This document shows, piece after piece, positions 23,512 to 35,342 of a stretch of DNA of 64,000 bases. Position 1 is the first letter of the stretch. Every line of letters starts with the position of its first letter. The DNA comes from Magnolia sinica (Eukaryota > Streptophyta > Magnoliopsida > Magnoliales > Magnoliaceae). The position numbers were made by a program, and so were the translations under genes. Under the pieces are notes generated by a model. That model did no database searches and had not been told where the DNA came from. It worked only from the letters and a program-made list of their open reading frames with translations. Location of the stretch: positions 558,001 through 622,000 of the forward strand of contig NC_080577.1 in NCBI RefSeq assembly GCF_029962835.1, in the 5' to 3' direction.

Positions 23512-24185
23512 GTGTGGGGCCCACCATGATATATGTTTTCTATCCATGCTATCCTTCCATTTTGCCCGCTCATTTTAGGGCATAAGCCAAAAAATAAGCA
23601 GATCAAAAGCTTCAGTGGACCATACCACAAGAAACAATAGTGATTGAATGCCTGTCATTAAAAGCTTATTGGGCCACAAAAGTTTTGGATCAAGCTTACA
23701 TTTGTGTTTTCCCTTCATCTAGGTATCCGTGACCTGGTCAACAGGTTAGATGGCAAACAAACATTACGGTGGGCCTAGGAAGGTTTCAGCGGTTGGTGTC
23801 ATTATCCCCACTGTTACCTGTAGTGTGGTCCACTTAAGCTTCAGATTTGCTTCATTTTTTGTGCTTATTTATTAAAATGATCTCAAAAAACAGATGGACA
23901 GTGTGGATGTAAATCTTAGGTGGGCCATACCACAAGAAATAGTGGTGATTTAACGGACACCATTAAAATTCTTAAGGTACATGGTTGTGTTTGTTTGGCA
24001 TCCAATCGTATTGATTAGGTCACGTATCTAAGAAAACACGATTATCAGCTCTATTCAAAACTTTACCTTGTTGTGGTGGCACCACTGCTTCTTGTGGTGT
24101 GGGCCAAATTTATCTCTTTTTTAGGCTCACGCCGTATGGATGGTCGGTATGGATAAAACACATGCATCATAGTGGGCCCTTAGAA
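23512..24185. mobile_element. Palindromic MITE plus an adjoining partial second copy
   Basis: The first copy (23512 to about 23925) has both arms: GTGTGGGGCCCACCATGATAT at the left, core TTTTGGATCAAGCTTACATTTG, and right arm AAACAGATGGACAGTGTGGATG. A partial second copy follows directly, with ACCACAAGAAATAGTGGTGATT, a core, and a right end ATGGATAAAACACATGCATC then AGTGGGCCC. This suggests one copy landed in, or recombined with, the end of another. Confidence 0.65.
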
Positions 24186-24300
24186 CTTTTCCAGCACCAA
24201 ACTAGAACTGAAGTTGGTCTCTACCGGATCCGAGTCAGGGACGGTAAGGGTGTAGATTAGTCGATTCCTGGGTAATATATCAGCAGGCAAGTCCTTCACC

Positions 24301-24720
24301 GTGGGGCCTACCTAGATGTATCTGTTGTATATCCTTGTCGTCCGTCTGTTTTTCCAACTTATTTTAAGGCATGGGTCCAAAAATAAATCAGATTCAAATC
24401 TGAAGTGGACCACACTATAGGAAAGAATAGTCATTGACCATCCAAAACTTTTTGTGAGCTATGAAAGTATTGGATCAAGCTGATGTTTGTGTTCTCCCTT
24501 TCATACAGGCTTGTGTGACCTTATCAACAACTTTGATGGCAAATAAACAATATGGTAGACCCTACGAAGTATTCAATGGGAAGTGTTTAATGACCCCTAT
24601 CTCACCCAGTGAGGTCTGCTAGAGATTCGTGTTTTCATTTCAAACCATGCCAAAAAATGAGCTAGCAAAATAAATGGACTATGTGCATATACAACTCATA
24701 CATTGAGGTGGACCCCACAT
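24301..24720. mobile_element. Palindromic MITE, same family
   Basis: The left end GTGGGGCCTACCTAGATGTAT and the right end CAACTCATACATTGAGGTGGACCCCAC mirror each other. The core TATTGGATCAAGCTGATGTTTG and ACCTTATCAACAACTTTGATGG match the family. No coding potential. Confidence 0.68.
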
Positions 24721-24936
24721 TTAGGGACTCACCTAATCCATCCTCAGACATCATAAATTGGGTACTTCCCCAGCTCATACCTAGAAAAATATTGATTGCC
24801 AATGTGGTGAAATTTGATTGAATTGGATGCTCGTGTCAGGTATGAGACCACAAAATATATTTGAAAGTTGTTGGGTTGTATACATACTCAACTAGGTACG
24901 TGCAACCAGCCTCACCCAAGATGCTGCAACCCTTAT

Positions 24937-25382
24937 CATGGGGCCACTTTAATCTATATATTCTGTATCCAAGCTGTACATCCATTTTTCCAAATCATTT
25001 CTAAGCATGAAAGTAAAAAATGTAACAGATTCAAATATGAAGTGGCCCATACCAAAAGAAACAGTGATGTTGGACCATTGAAAACATTGTTGGTGACAGA
25101 AGTTTTGAATCAACCTGATACTTGTTTTGTTTTTGTTTTTCGTTCTTTTGTTTTTCTTTCTTAATCCAGGTTTTTATAACCTTTTCAACAGTTTGGATGG
25201 GGAATAAACATTATGGTGGCCCTAGGAAGTTTTTAATGGCAGGATATTCAATTGGTACTTTTTTTTTATAATGTGGTCCCTGGAAATTTGGATTCACCTC
25301 ATTTTTTGGCTCATGACATAAAATGATATAGCAAAATAGATGGACAATGTGGATATATGATACATACATCAAGGTGGCCCCT
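24937..25382. mobile_element. Palindromic MITE, diverged copy
   Basis: It runs from CATGGGGCCACTTTAATCTAT to TGATACATACATCAAGGTGGCCC. The core shows TGAATCAACCTGATACTTG and ATAACCTTTTCAACAGTTTGG. A T-rich expansion at 25120-25165 is private to this copy. Confidence 0.6.
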
Positions 25383-25534
25383 GCAGCAAGGATGTACCCT
25401 TTTGGGTGAGGCCAGGGCACACCTAATCCACTCCCCTTGACTGGGTCATTAGCCCACCGGCCAGTCAAATCCCGATAAGCAGATTCAATTGTGTGCCATC
25501 ATCAATCTCAATGGTGTTGATGTCACCAAGTTAT

Positions 25535-25937
25535 GTGGTCCTACTATGATGTATGTGTTATATCCTTACTATTTATCCATTTTGAAAGATTATTATAAGG
25601 CATGGGCCAAGCATATCCAAAGTTTTAATGAACCATACCACAAAATCAGTGAAGATTGAATGCTTACCATTGAAAATTTCATAAGAGTCATAGAAGTTTT
25701 GTAGCCATAGAAATTTCGGATAAGCTGATATGTGTTTTCCCTTCATTTAGATTTTTGTGAACTTTGAATAGGTTAGATGGCAAGTAATACCACAGTAAAG
25801 CCTAAGAAAGTTTCAACTGTGCGCGTGGTCTACTTTGAGCCTTAGATCTACTGCTCATTTTTTAACTCATGCTCCAGAAAATCTTGAAAAATATACATGG
25901 ACAGTGAATATAACACATACACCATAATAGGGCCCAC
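25535..25937. mobile_element. Palindromic MITE, same family
   Basis: The left end GTGGTCCTACTATGATGTATG and the right end ATAACACATACACCATAATAGG then GCCCAC form the inverted ends. The core GATAAGCTGATATGTG and the CGTGGTCTACTTTGAG block are present. Confidence 0.65.
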
Positions 25938-26438
25938 AAAAGTTGGTGACATCAACATTCTATAGGAGTGAGACACCGGTCATTCCTGTTTACCCAATCT
26001 CATCATTGCCTAAGGGAAACTTCCTGTGGGTGGGAAAAAGCTAATGGGGCATGTTTGTGAAAAATTCAATCACATTTATCAGTTTTGTATATGGGCTCAA
26101 AAATAAGGCCAATCCAAGACTCAAGTGGCTGTGGGAAGAAGTGGACAGGGAGATGCCTATGGTTGAAACCTCCCTAAGGCCATGTTTATATGCCATCAAT
26201 ACTATTCATAAGTTCATTTCTACCAGGATGAAACATTAGTCTGGTTTAATACTTTTGTGGCGCCACTAATGTATCACAAAACATTAGCTTGATCTAAAAC
26301 TTGTGGGCCTATAGATGTCTCGACCGTGGATGTTCAATCCTCACTGTTTCCGGCCCACTTAGAGTTTTGGATCTGCTTACCCAAACTTGGTTTAGAAAGA
26401 TGGATGGACCAAAATGCCCTTGTCCTTAGTTCAACCTT
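25938..26438. other. Spacer between MITE cluster and fold-back element
   Basis: It contains weak palindromic-MITE vocabulary (26230-26390: GATCTAAAACTTGTGGGCC, CACTGTTTCCGGCCCAC), probably a rearranged copy. No gene is seen. Confidence 0.4.
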
Positions 26439-26960
26439 TCAAATTCCATAAAGAGATTTAACCTTTTAAATATTCCGAAGGTAGCCTTCTGACAAGCTTT
26501 GGAAAATCTTTTGGACCAAAATGTCATTGTCCTTGGTTCAGTAATTGTACCATTTTTGAGTGAATAAAAAATTACATCATATTTAATGCTGAGAAAGTGA
26601 TGTGGACGGAAACCTTTTTTGGGCGTGAGTAAGGCCCAACTCGTGCGGCCTACATTGATGTATGTGTATAATCCATGCTGCCCATCCTTTTTGCCATGTC
26701 ATTTTAATGCTAGGACCCAAATATCAGCCTAATGCTGAGCTCGTGTGGGCCACATAATAGAAAAGAATGGTGACAGTGGCACCCACTGTTGAAACTTTCT
26801 AAGCTCACTGTGAGGTATGTTAAAAGTGAACACTGCCTAAGTTCGAACTTTTTAGGCACATGACGAGCTGGCCAAAAAGGTCAACTGAACAGATCATCCC
26901 ATTGTGGGCCTTAGGGTATGGTACCAATGGCTAGCATTTCATTTGGTATTAAAGGAAGTG

Positions 26961-27492
26961 AACATATAACATGACAACTATGACCCATATAGCAGGACAA
27001 CTACAACCTATATAACAGGACAATTACGACCCATATAACAGGATAACTACAACCCAAGACGACCACAACCCATATAACAGGACAACTATGACCCATATAA
27101 TAGGACAACTGTGACCCATATAACTGCGACCCATATAACAAGACAATTGCAACCCATATAACATGACAACTGCGACCCATATAACATGACAACTACGACT
27201 CATACAACTGCGACTCATATAACAGGACAACTGCAACCCATATAACATGACAATTGCGACCCATATAACAAGATAATTGCAATCCATATAACATGACAAC
27301 TGGGACCCATACAACTACGACCCATATAACATGACAACTACGACCCATATAATAGAACAACTACGACCCATATAACATGACAACTACGACCCATATAATA
27401 GAACAACTACGACCCATATAACAGGACAACTGTAACATATATAATAGGACAACTACGACCTATCTAACATGACAATCACGACCTACATAATA
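26961..27492. repeat. 23-bp minisatellite, array 1
   Basis: The consensus is GACAACTACGACCCATATAACAG, repeated about 22 times with substitutions (C/T at several sites, AACAT or AATAG variants) and some shortened units such as ACCCATATAACTGCG. The repeats abut with no unique spacers. The reverse strand reads as a false repetitive protein rich in CYMGRS. Confidence 0.93.
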
Positions 27493-27844
27493 TTCTTTTT
27501 CTTTTTCTTTCTTCTTGTATGTATTTTTATTTTCTGCAATGTGGGGTCCACGAGTGGATAATCCTTTCTGTCTATTATGTTGGCCAGCTCTCTGCGGACC
27601 AAAGGAGTCCAATGTTGGATAGTTCCATCACATACACACACAACAGTGGGCCTTACAAAGTTCCAACAGTGGGACTTTGTTTCCCTCGATGTGGTCTACT
27701 TGGGACTCGGATCTGTCTCATTTTTTGGCTCATAGCCTAAAATAATATGAAGAAGATGGTGGACGGCGTGGATTATACATATACATCAAGGTGGGGTCCA
27801 CATCACATGGCACCATCGACCTTTATGAACTCCACACGTCACAT
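27493..27844. mobile_element. MITE-like block interrupting the minisatellite
   Basis: It is bounded by GTGGGGTCCACGAGTGG near 27541 and CAAGGTGGGGTCCACATCAC near 27788. It has the same order of motifs as the fold-back element's right arm (CAGTGGGCC, GGTCTACTTGGGACTCGGATC, GGACGGCGTGGATTATACA). It is most simply a related element inserted in, or amplified with, the array. Confidence 0.55.
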
Positions 27845-28114
27845 TGCGACCATGACCCATATAACATGATAACCACAACCAATACAATATGATAACCACG
27901 ACCCATGACAACCAGGACCCATATAACAGGACAACTGCGACCCATATAAAAGGATAACTATGACCCATACAACTGTGACCCATATAACATGACAACTACG
28001 ACCCATATAGCAGGACAGTTGTGACCTATATAACATGACAACTATGACCCATACAACTGCGACCCATATAATAGGACAACTGCGATCCATATAACATGAC
28101 AACTGCGATCCATA
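27845..28114. repeat. 23-bp minisatellite, array 2
   Basis: Same unit and same orientation as array 1 (GACAACTGCGACCCATATAACAT variants), about 11 units. The arrays are direct, not inverted, although the surrounding arms are inverted. Confidence 0.9.
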
Positions 28115-28705
28115 AATGGTAAGGGTCATGGTTGTAATGTAGTAAGGGTCGTGCTTGTCAGGTTGATGTAATTAATAACTTGATTATTTTTAAATAATAT
28201 GAGTAGAGGCCCACAATAGGGTGATCCGTTCCATCCACCTTGTCGGCTAACTCGCCATAGGGCCAAAAAGTCCAGACTTGGGCAGTGTCCACTTCTAATA
28301 AGCATCACAGTGAGCCTAGAAAGTTTCAATAGTGGGTGCTAGTGTTACAATTATTTTCTATTATGTGGCCCACACGAGCAGTGGATCAGGCTAATATTTG
28401 AGCCCTAATTGTAAAATGACATGGCGAAAAAGGTGAGCAGCATAGATTATACACATACATCAATGTGGGCCATATGAGTTGGGCCTTGCCCACGCTCAAA
28501 AAAAGTTTCCGTCCGCATCACTTTCTCAGCATTAAATATGATGTAATTTCTTATTCACTTAAAAACGGTATAACAACTTAACAAATGACAAGGGCATTTT
28601 GGTTCAAAAGATTTTTCAAAGCTTGTTAAAAGGCCACCTTTGGAATATTTGAAAGGTTGAATCTTTTTAGGAAATTTGACCATACCGCGATGCAGTCAAA
28701 TTCCC

Positions 28706-29114
28706 TTAGGGCCTGTTTAGCCGAGCAGATTGGATGGGATTGGATGGTATTAGAGTGGATTGCACGGATTTCAAGGTAATGATAGCTGTGTCAGTGGATT
28801 GGTGCAAGATCTATGGGATTGCTATATCCCGGGATTGCTATATCCGGTCTGTTTGGCACGCCCAGCCAATCCCGGGATTAAACCTTCCAATCCCTTGAAC
28901 CAAACACGTCCCAGGCAATTTTGAAGGGATTAGGGTGGATTGGATGGGATTTAAAGGTAATGATGGTGATGTCAGTGGATTATCTTAAGATCCATGGGAT
29001 TGCTATATCCCGGGATCAGGATCCCGTGTCTGTTTGGCACGCCTGGCTAATCCCCGGATCTATCTTCCAATCCCTTCCAATCTCATCCAATCTGCCCGGC
29101 CAAACAGGCCCTTA
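28706..29114. mobile_element. Tourist-like (PIF/Harbinger) MITE, 403 bp
   Basis: Element 28709-29111. The left end GGGCCTGTTTAGCCGAGCAG and the reverse complement of the right end, GGGCCTGTTTGGCCGGGCAG, form a good terminal inverted repeat that continues through ATTGGATGGGATTGG. TTA duplications flank it (28706-28708 and 29112-29114). The interior has two related halves (GGGATTGCTATATCCCGGGAT at about 28817 and 28999). Non-coding. Confidence 0.88.
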
Positions 29115-29564
29115 GGGCGTGTTTGGACGGGCGGATTAGGTGGGAGTAGAGTGGAGTAGGTGGGATAGGGTTTTGAAATCCCATCTCGTCCTTCTGTAGG
29201 TCTGTTTGGGCAGGTTTGTTTGGGCGACGCGGGTTTGACGACGGATGGGAGTGGTCTCTGGATTTGAGAGAGGATCCATTGGATTGCAAAATCCCGCCGA
29301 CTTGAAATCTTGCCTCTTCACTATCCCTGCTCGATCTCATCCCTAGCTTGTCCACAGTCCAGCGTACGGACTGCAGGATGGGATTTCACAGGCTTCTGAT
29401 TTGGCGGGAGAGATGCTGTTAGTAGGGTTTCGTTTTGATGCGAAATGGGGTTTATAACAACAATCATCAGGTCGCGATGGTCGTCTTCATCGATTTGCTG
29501 CCATCGTGAGCTGAAGGTCTGGTCGTCCTGAGGTAGGTCCTCTTCCTTGCACACTGAACATGAA

Positions 29565-32500
29565 ACGTTGTTATGTACTGTCCATAGGTCTTACATGTTC
29601 CAGATATAGATGATATCTGTAGCGTCCGAGAGGGTCATAAAGGGTTTTCATGCATCTGATGTAAATTTGTGGATTCCGGTGAAACAGGCCCTTTGATATG
29701 GAGTTAGCCTGTCTGGCTGGTTGTAATGGCTTCTAATCTAGGTCTGATATACATGTGCAGTTGGATTTCTTCTCCGTAGGTCTAATCTGCCCTATTTTTA
29801 TTCTTATTGCTCCTATCTTTCTTACAAAAATCTATGAAATAGAGGTCACCGCATCGTCTCATTCTCTGATGAGTTGTTAACTCGGATGGATGAGATGTCA
29901 TTGTAGAATGGCCGTATGGGGTTTCATCTATATCGATTCTTAGGTTTAGGCATTATGGATTTAGATTATAAAATGTCTTGGTAATTACATGATCCATGGG
30001 GTTTTGGGTTCTCTGAATATATATGAGGAATTTGACTCCCTCTGAGATTTCTTCGGACTCATAAATCTCAAATGGTAAATAATCTACTAATATATGTACT
30101 ATTTGCCATAGATTGTTCATCTGAGAATATCTTCTTACTAAATTGAAGGTGTTACAATCGTAGATCTCAGATGGATCTACTCTGGCTGGTTTTCATTGGA
30201 ATCGAGATATGAATTTCTTTTATGGATACGCATGTTAACCACTGTTTGATCAATGCTATCTTCATCTGCAGATCCCTGTTCATGTGTATCTTCTTTTGTT
30301 TTCATTTGAGATGAAAATTTTCTTCTCATTGAATGTATGCCCAGAAATTTTTCTTGTTTTCACATTCACTTTATACTGTGGATTTTCTCAGAATATCGTT
30401 TTATGTTTGGTCATCTATTATCAATTTTCCTATTTTTTACACTTGTCTTTGTTTTCTTCTTGACTGTTTCTCAGAATGTGGGCCTATCGATGCTTACTTT
30501 CATATTGTGTGGAATTTCATTTAATATCAATTGATGAGTCATCCGAATATGTTGAATGTTTTGTCGTTTGGGTTTTCTTCGAATTACATAAGGTGGAAAT
30601 TTGTCTTCCTCTCTACAATTTTCTGACGAAATGTGTGGTTTCTGCTTCATGTATTGCTGTTAATTTCCTTGGAGAGTTACTGTAATTGAATCTCATGTGT
30701 CGAATAAACTTCCTATTCAAACTCATTTTGTTCTCCCTGTTACCAGTCAGTCCAAATGGATTTAGTGGTTTTGGTTTCCTTTGAATCAAGTTTTGAAAAT
30801 TCATTTAAAATAAGTATATGAATCTTCAGTTACCAGATCTATCTTCATTGTTAATCATCCATGGATTCTGTTATGTAAATTGCAGTGAACTCGTATGTTA
30901 GCTGGAATGTATTCTCAGTAAATTTCTAGATATTACATTCCCACCCATCTACCATATGGCATGGAATGATGCTGGTATTTTCCACTTGAGGTAAATTTGT
31001 CAAGTGGCCTGTGTGTGCAAAGATTGTTATGTATCCTGCTCTTCACATTCAGTTTGGATATGGAAATTGTTTTTTAGTTCATATACAGGAAAGAAATATA
31101 TGTACAGGAAGAATTGTTTTGATTTTTATTGTTGTTTCAAGAATATTGATAATTGTTGTCTTCTGTGGTTTCGATGGTTTCCTTTGAATTCAATCCAGAT
31201 ATTGAATACCTTCTTTAAGCAGGGAATATGCTTATTTTGTTTAACCTAAAGTCAGGTTCTTTTCGTAGAATTCTGTTGGTTCTTCGCAGCCTGTTCTCAT
31301 TGACTTGAAGTTCACTGGTTTCATCTCTTAGATTTCTTAAACATCTCTGGTATGGTTACTCTCATATATTGTGTTGTAGTGTTTCTCAGAATGTGGGCAG
31401 ATAGATTCTTTGTATAATAGTCTGTGTAATTTTATTTACTATATGTGTGGGCAGATAGACTCTTTATTAAGCATAGATATGTTCCTTCTTGCACTTTCTC
31501 ACCCTTGAAATCTTATGCTATGGCATGATGTATATAAATTCACTTACTTGCATCTGCCAAAAGTTGTCTTTGTGCAAAGATTATTTCGTATCCCGTTCTT
31601 CACATTCAGTTTCCCATTGGAAGCAATTTTTTGGTTTATATATAGAGGAAGATTTGTTAGGATGTGGGGTAACTGATAAAAATGAAATATACACTGTTTT
31701 TTTCTAATAATGCTCATGCTTCACTCATGGTTTTGAGACGACAATAATTCATTCTCCCATTTTTTGTTTCAAATCATCAAGATAATTATCTTGATGATTA
31801 GAAAAATATAATCTTCTTTCATAAATAAAAACTTTTTTTTAGTATCTTACCTTATGAATTTTTGTTAAAGTCCAATTATCTAAGAGCAGAAACAAACAGG
31901 CCATTTTTGTGCAGGCCTTTTTTTTTCTTCCTAGAGAAATGCTACTTTTGGATGCATTTGGATGCTTGATCAAATTTAATTGTTGAACATTCATTTATCA
32001 CTAGTTAATATTGCCTTCACATCAGATCTTTGTAGCTGCTTGTTTATTATTCCATTCAGAATTGTAATTAACAGGTATTCTCGTATCCTCGAGTTAACGG
32101 CATGGTAACATTAATCCTCAAATATCTTTTTCAATATTCTCCATTGGATGCATGATATTACGATTCTATATATTCCTTCATGACTGTATGTAGTTCATTT
32201 TTAGGATGTGGATATCTGAGGATTATTTTCTGTTGTATACTTATTGAGTCCACAACTATGAAAGCTACTTTCAACTGTGAAAGCAACTTCCTGAAAATGT
32301 GCATCACCATAAGGACACAAAATTTTCAAGATTGTGGATGCACTCATAATATGTTATTAATTTTCAGTTCTGTTGTAAAACCAATGTTTGGCTTTCAGTC
32401 ATTTGTTAGTGCCATTTCTTTACTTTTCCAAGTATCCAATGGAAACTATGAAAGCAACTTTCAAGTATTAAATGATATTATGATTATACATTTTCCTTCA

Positions 32501-33530
32501 TGACTGTATGTAGTTCATTTTTAAGATGTGGGGTAACTGATGACTATCTTCATTTGTTGTGGACTTATTGAGTCCAGGTGCACCATAATGCGAACAATGT
32601 CATAATGTGCCCACTTCAGAGAGCACAGATCCATTATTTTCCTGTACCACAATCGGTCTCAATTTAATTGGAAATGCTCTATAAATCTTCCAGATTGGAA
32701 GAGTTCATCCCTTGGATCAATGAATTGAAAATATATGATTAAGAAATATATAACATTGTCCTAGAAAGAATAAAAGAAGAAAGAAAGAAAAAAAAAAACA
32801 CCAAAACTTAAATGGCTATAATCTTTATGTGTGCAATATCTGTAGGTCATTGACATTCCACAATGGGGCCATTAGATCAGTGGTTTGGATTAATGATCCA
32901 CGTACCCATGGCTACGGGTTGGGGGCATGAGGATGCTAATATTTTTTTATTACTGATTTTTTGGTTTTCTTAGTTAATGTAGAATATTCCATTCAAAATT
33001 ACAGTAGATATACAAAAAAAGAAAAAAAAAGGTGAAGTTGCAAACTGTGAAATGATCTGGTAGTTAATATTGCACACTCCATTCAATTTTTAAGCCAATA
33101 ACATATATGCGAACAACGTCTAATTTACATTCAATGGTGTATGATGAGACTTGCTTATTATGGTCGTTTGTCATTCTATTTGAAGGAATATTTCCATTAC
33201 GTTTTGTTCCATTTTATAGGAAACAGTATTGAGCACATCGTTCTTATTCATTACAGATACTTGTAAGAGGTAAGTTTCTACTCTTCTTTTCATACGAGAA
33301 AACAGAAATTTCTTTTTCTTTTTCTTTTTTTTTTATTAGCAATCTAGGATTAGCGATGAATACTTCAAGATCCACAACTGGTTGATATCATTCCAGAATA
33401 TGCATGTCAGCGTGGATCTGCCATATCACTGTTTCTGCCAATCATTTGATGTGTTGCTGCCAGGACATCTAATGTATTGTTGCTAATCAGATGATGTTTC
33501 TGCCAATCACTATTTCCACTGTTTTCATAT
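29565..33530. other. T-rich non-coding 5' part of the Harbinger element
   Basis: No conserved coding sequence is seen, and the N-terminal half of the transposase was not found here. Composition is intron- or leader-like. Local direct duplications occur: TTCCTTCATGACTGTATGTAGTTCATTTTT appears at 32176 and 32495 with about 320 bp between copies, and TCTTCACATTCAGTTT occurs near 31040 and 31600. Confidence 0.5.
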
Positions 33531-33960
33531 GCTGTGGTCCACTTTCGCTTTGGATATGCTTAAATTTTGGAGTTGATACGTGAAATTTTCTTTAAAAATG
33601 TATGGACGGCGTGGATAAACTACATACATTCACTGTGTGCCTAATAGAGTTTAATTGTTATGATAAAAGCGCATTGAGTGACTATTAAATACTATTTATT
33701 GCCATACACAGCTGTATCCGGGGTCGTGTGGGTTCACATGGATGTATGTAGAAAATCCTCCATGTTCATCTGTTTTAAAAGACTATTAATTAAATGCCTC
33801 ACATGACGCATTTGGGAAAATTCAGCCTTTTTCTTCTTCTTTAGTTCTTTTGTTTCTTTTTGGGACACTTTTACTCTTAGTCTTATGGGTGGACGACAAT
33901 AAATCAGTTTGGGCACAGGTAAACCATGTTAATGGAGAACCCCACCTCAAGGGCGTATAT
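33530..33960. mobile_element. Half-copies of the palindromic MITE family
   Basis: The right-arm motif TGGACGGCGTGGATAAACTACATACATTC lies at about 33603, preceded by GCTGTGGTCCAC. A left-arm-like CATGGATGTATGTAGAAAATCCTCCATG follows at about 33738. Neither is complete. Confidence 0.45.
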
Positions 33961-34672
33961 ATGTGTGGTCCCAAGTTTGTTCAGCTCATAATATTTTCAA
34001 TGGGTTACATTTGGACACATGTATGGTCCAATTAATGTACTACACTTTGCAGGCTATCCAGCAAAAATCACACAACATGTTATTCTAACCATCTAATCAA
34101 TGGCCTATAAAATTGATGGTCACAGTTGTTTTTAAAAAATAGGTTTGATCATCAATCTGAGTCATTCTTTTGGTGGCCCCAACTTGGATTGCTTTTGACT
34201 TTTGAGATCACCTCAATCAAACAATCCCAAACATTCCAATTGTGTCTTGGAAAACAAGTGAATATACAATAGAAGGTCAATATTTGGATGGAATGATTAT
34301 TTAATTACCGTGATATATGTGTGGTGGCCCATGAAGTATGGACTAGACCTAATGGTGCGTCCAAATCATTTGATTGGGTTGCCCGTGCGTCTGTATGCAA
34401 CTTGATGCACTATAACTTATTGTGCTGTGAGAGGGTTATTCATGACCTAAGGCATGAGCGGTTTACTACTATTTAGTAATTTGTAACATGGTGCCTTGTA
34501 CTTTTTAAGCCTTACTGGTGTCTCGAGTATTATACCTTTAAGATGATCCCTTGGTTGTCCCACATGGTATTGGTTATCTTTTAAGAGATTGCCAATTTAT
34601 TTCATCTACTCAAATTATTAGATTGTTCACTCAATGAGACTTTGATTCAATTGTGTAGAAAAATATTATATT

Positions 34673-35135
34673 GTTGATATCGGCTATACACATTCACCCA
34701 ATTTTCTGGCTACATACAGGGGCTTTCGATACCACTTACAGGAGTATCGAATCGGGAGAGCACCTGTCAACATGAAAGGAGCTGTTTAATTACTGACACA
34801 CAATTGCGCAATGCAATTGAGCATTATTTTGGTGTTATGAAAGGCAAATTCTCCATCTTGAAGACCGCCATGTAGTATGAATTCCACAAACAGGTCTAAA
34901 TTGTGATAGCCTGTTGTGTCTTACATAATTTCATACGTACTGGACCAGAATCTCAAGAAGAGATAGAATACGCTGGAATATCTGTTGCTGATGGAGAGAG
35001 TAACCCAACGCCTCATGAGGTATCAACGAACGACGAGCGACAATGGTTACTGCGAGCATCTCAGCGTGAAAAGGATGCTTGAATTCGCATGCACGATGAT
35101 ATTACAACCAGAATGTGGGCGGATGCGCAGTAAAA
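34673..35135 (+). pseudogene. PIF/Harbinger transposase, C-terminal DDE_Tnp_4 portion
   Basis: The translation reads VDIGYTHSPNFLATYRGFRY then HLQEYRIGRAPVN. It continues with LRNAIEHYFGVMKGKFSILK, IVIACCVLHNFIR, and a tail resembling DERQWLLRASQREKDA...MHDDITTRMWADAQ. The Asp of VDIGY and the Glu of NAIEH are the second and third catalytic residues of the DDE triad in this family. The frame is interrupted by in-frame stops (for example after the VNMKGAV and LKTAM segments) and the N-terminal third with the first Asp is not visible. It is a relic inside the 29115-38214 transposon. Confidence 0.85.
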
Positions 35136-35342
35136 TAGTAAGAGTAGATAATTGCTCGTTATATGTTACAAATTTCGTGACTTGCTGTTATTTACTTTCA
35201 AAAACGTTATGTACCTGACAATGGAATTGGGATCTTCCAACTTCTGACTAGATAGATTACCAAATGATGATTTTGCTAATCGTTCTTTTGAAATAGTTTT
35301 CATTTGCAAATCATCATATGTACTTGATATTCAGGTGGTATG

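Larger units (their letters stand above)
26439..28679. mobile_element. Fold-back DNA element: two 472-bp inverted arms around 23-bp minisatellite arrays
   Basis: The left arm 26439-26910 and the reverse complement of the right arm 28208-28679 align along their whole length. Shared blocks include ATTACATCATATTTAATGCT, GAGAAAGTGATG, GACGGAAAC, ATTGATGTATGTGTATAAT, TCGTGTGGGCCACATAATAG, and the outer TTTCAAATATTCC / AAAATCTTTTG. Between the arms lie two arrays of a 23-bp unit (26961-27492 and 27845-28114) split by a 350-bp MITE-like block. Long inverted arms with a non-coding tandem-repeat centre fit a fold-back or Mutator-like non-autonomous element. Outer boundaries are where arm similarity ends; no flanking duplication was found, so the superfamily is open. 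Confidence 0.72.

Noticed and set aside
26961-28114. CRISPR-like direct repeats
   Set aside because: Units abut with no unique spacers and vary among themselves, and the DNA is plant nuclear. It is a minisatellite.
27001-28129. Long minus-strand frames of repetitive protein (CYMGRSCHVIWV-type) over the minisatellite
   Set aside because: They are translations of a 23-bp tandem repeat, whose unit length is not a multiple of three. No start context, splice signal or domain supports a gene.
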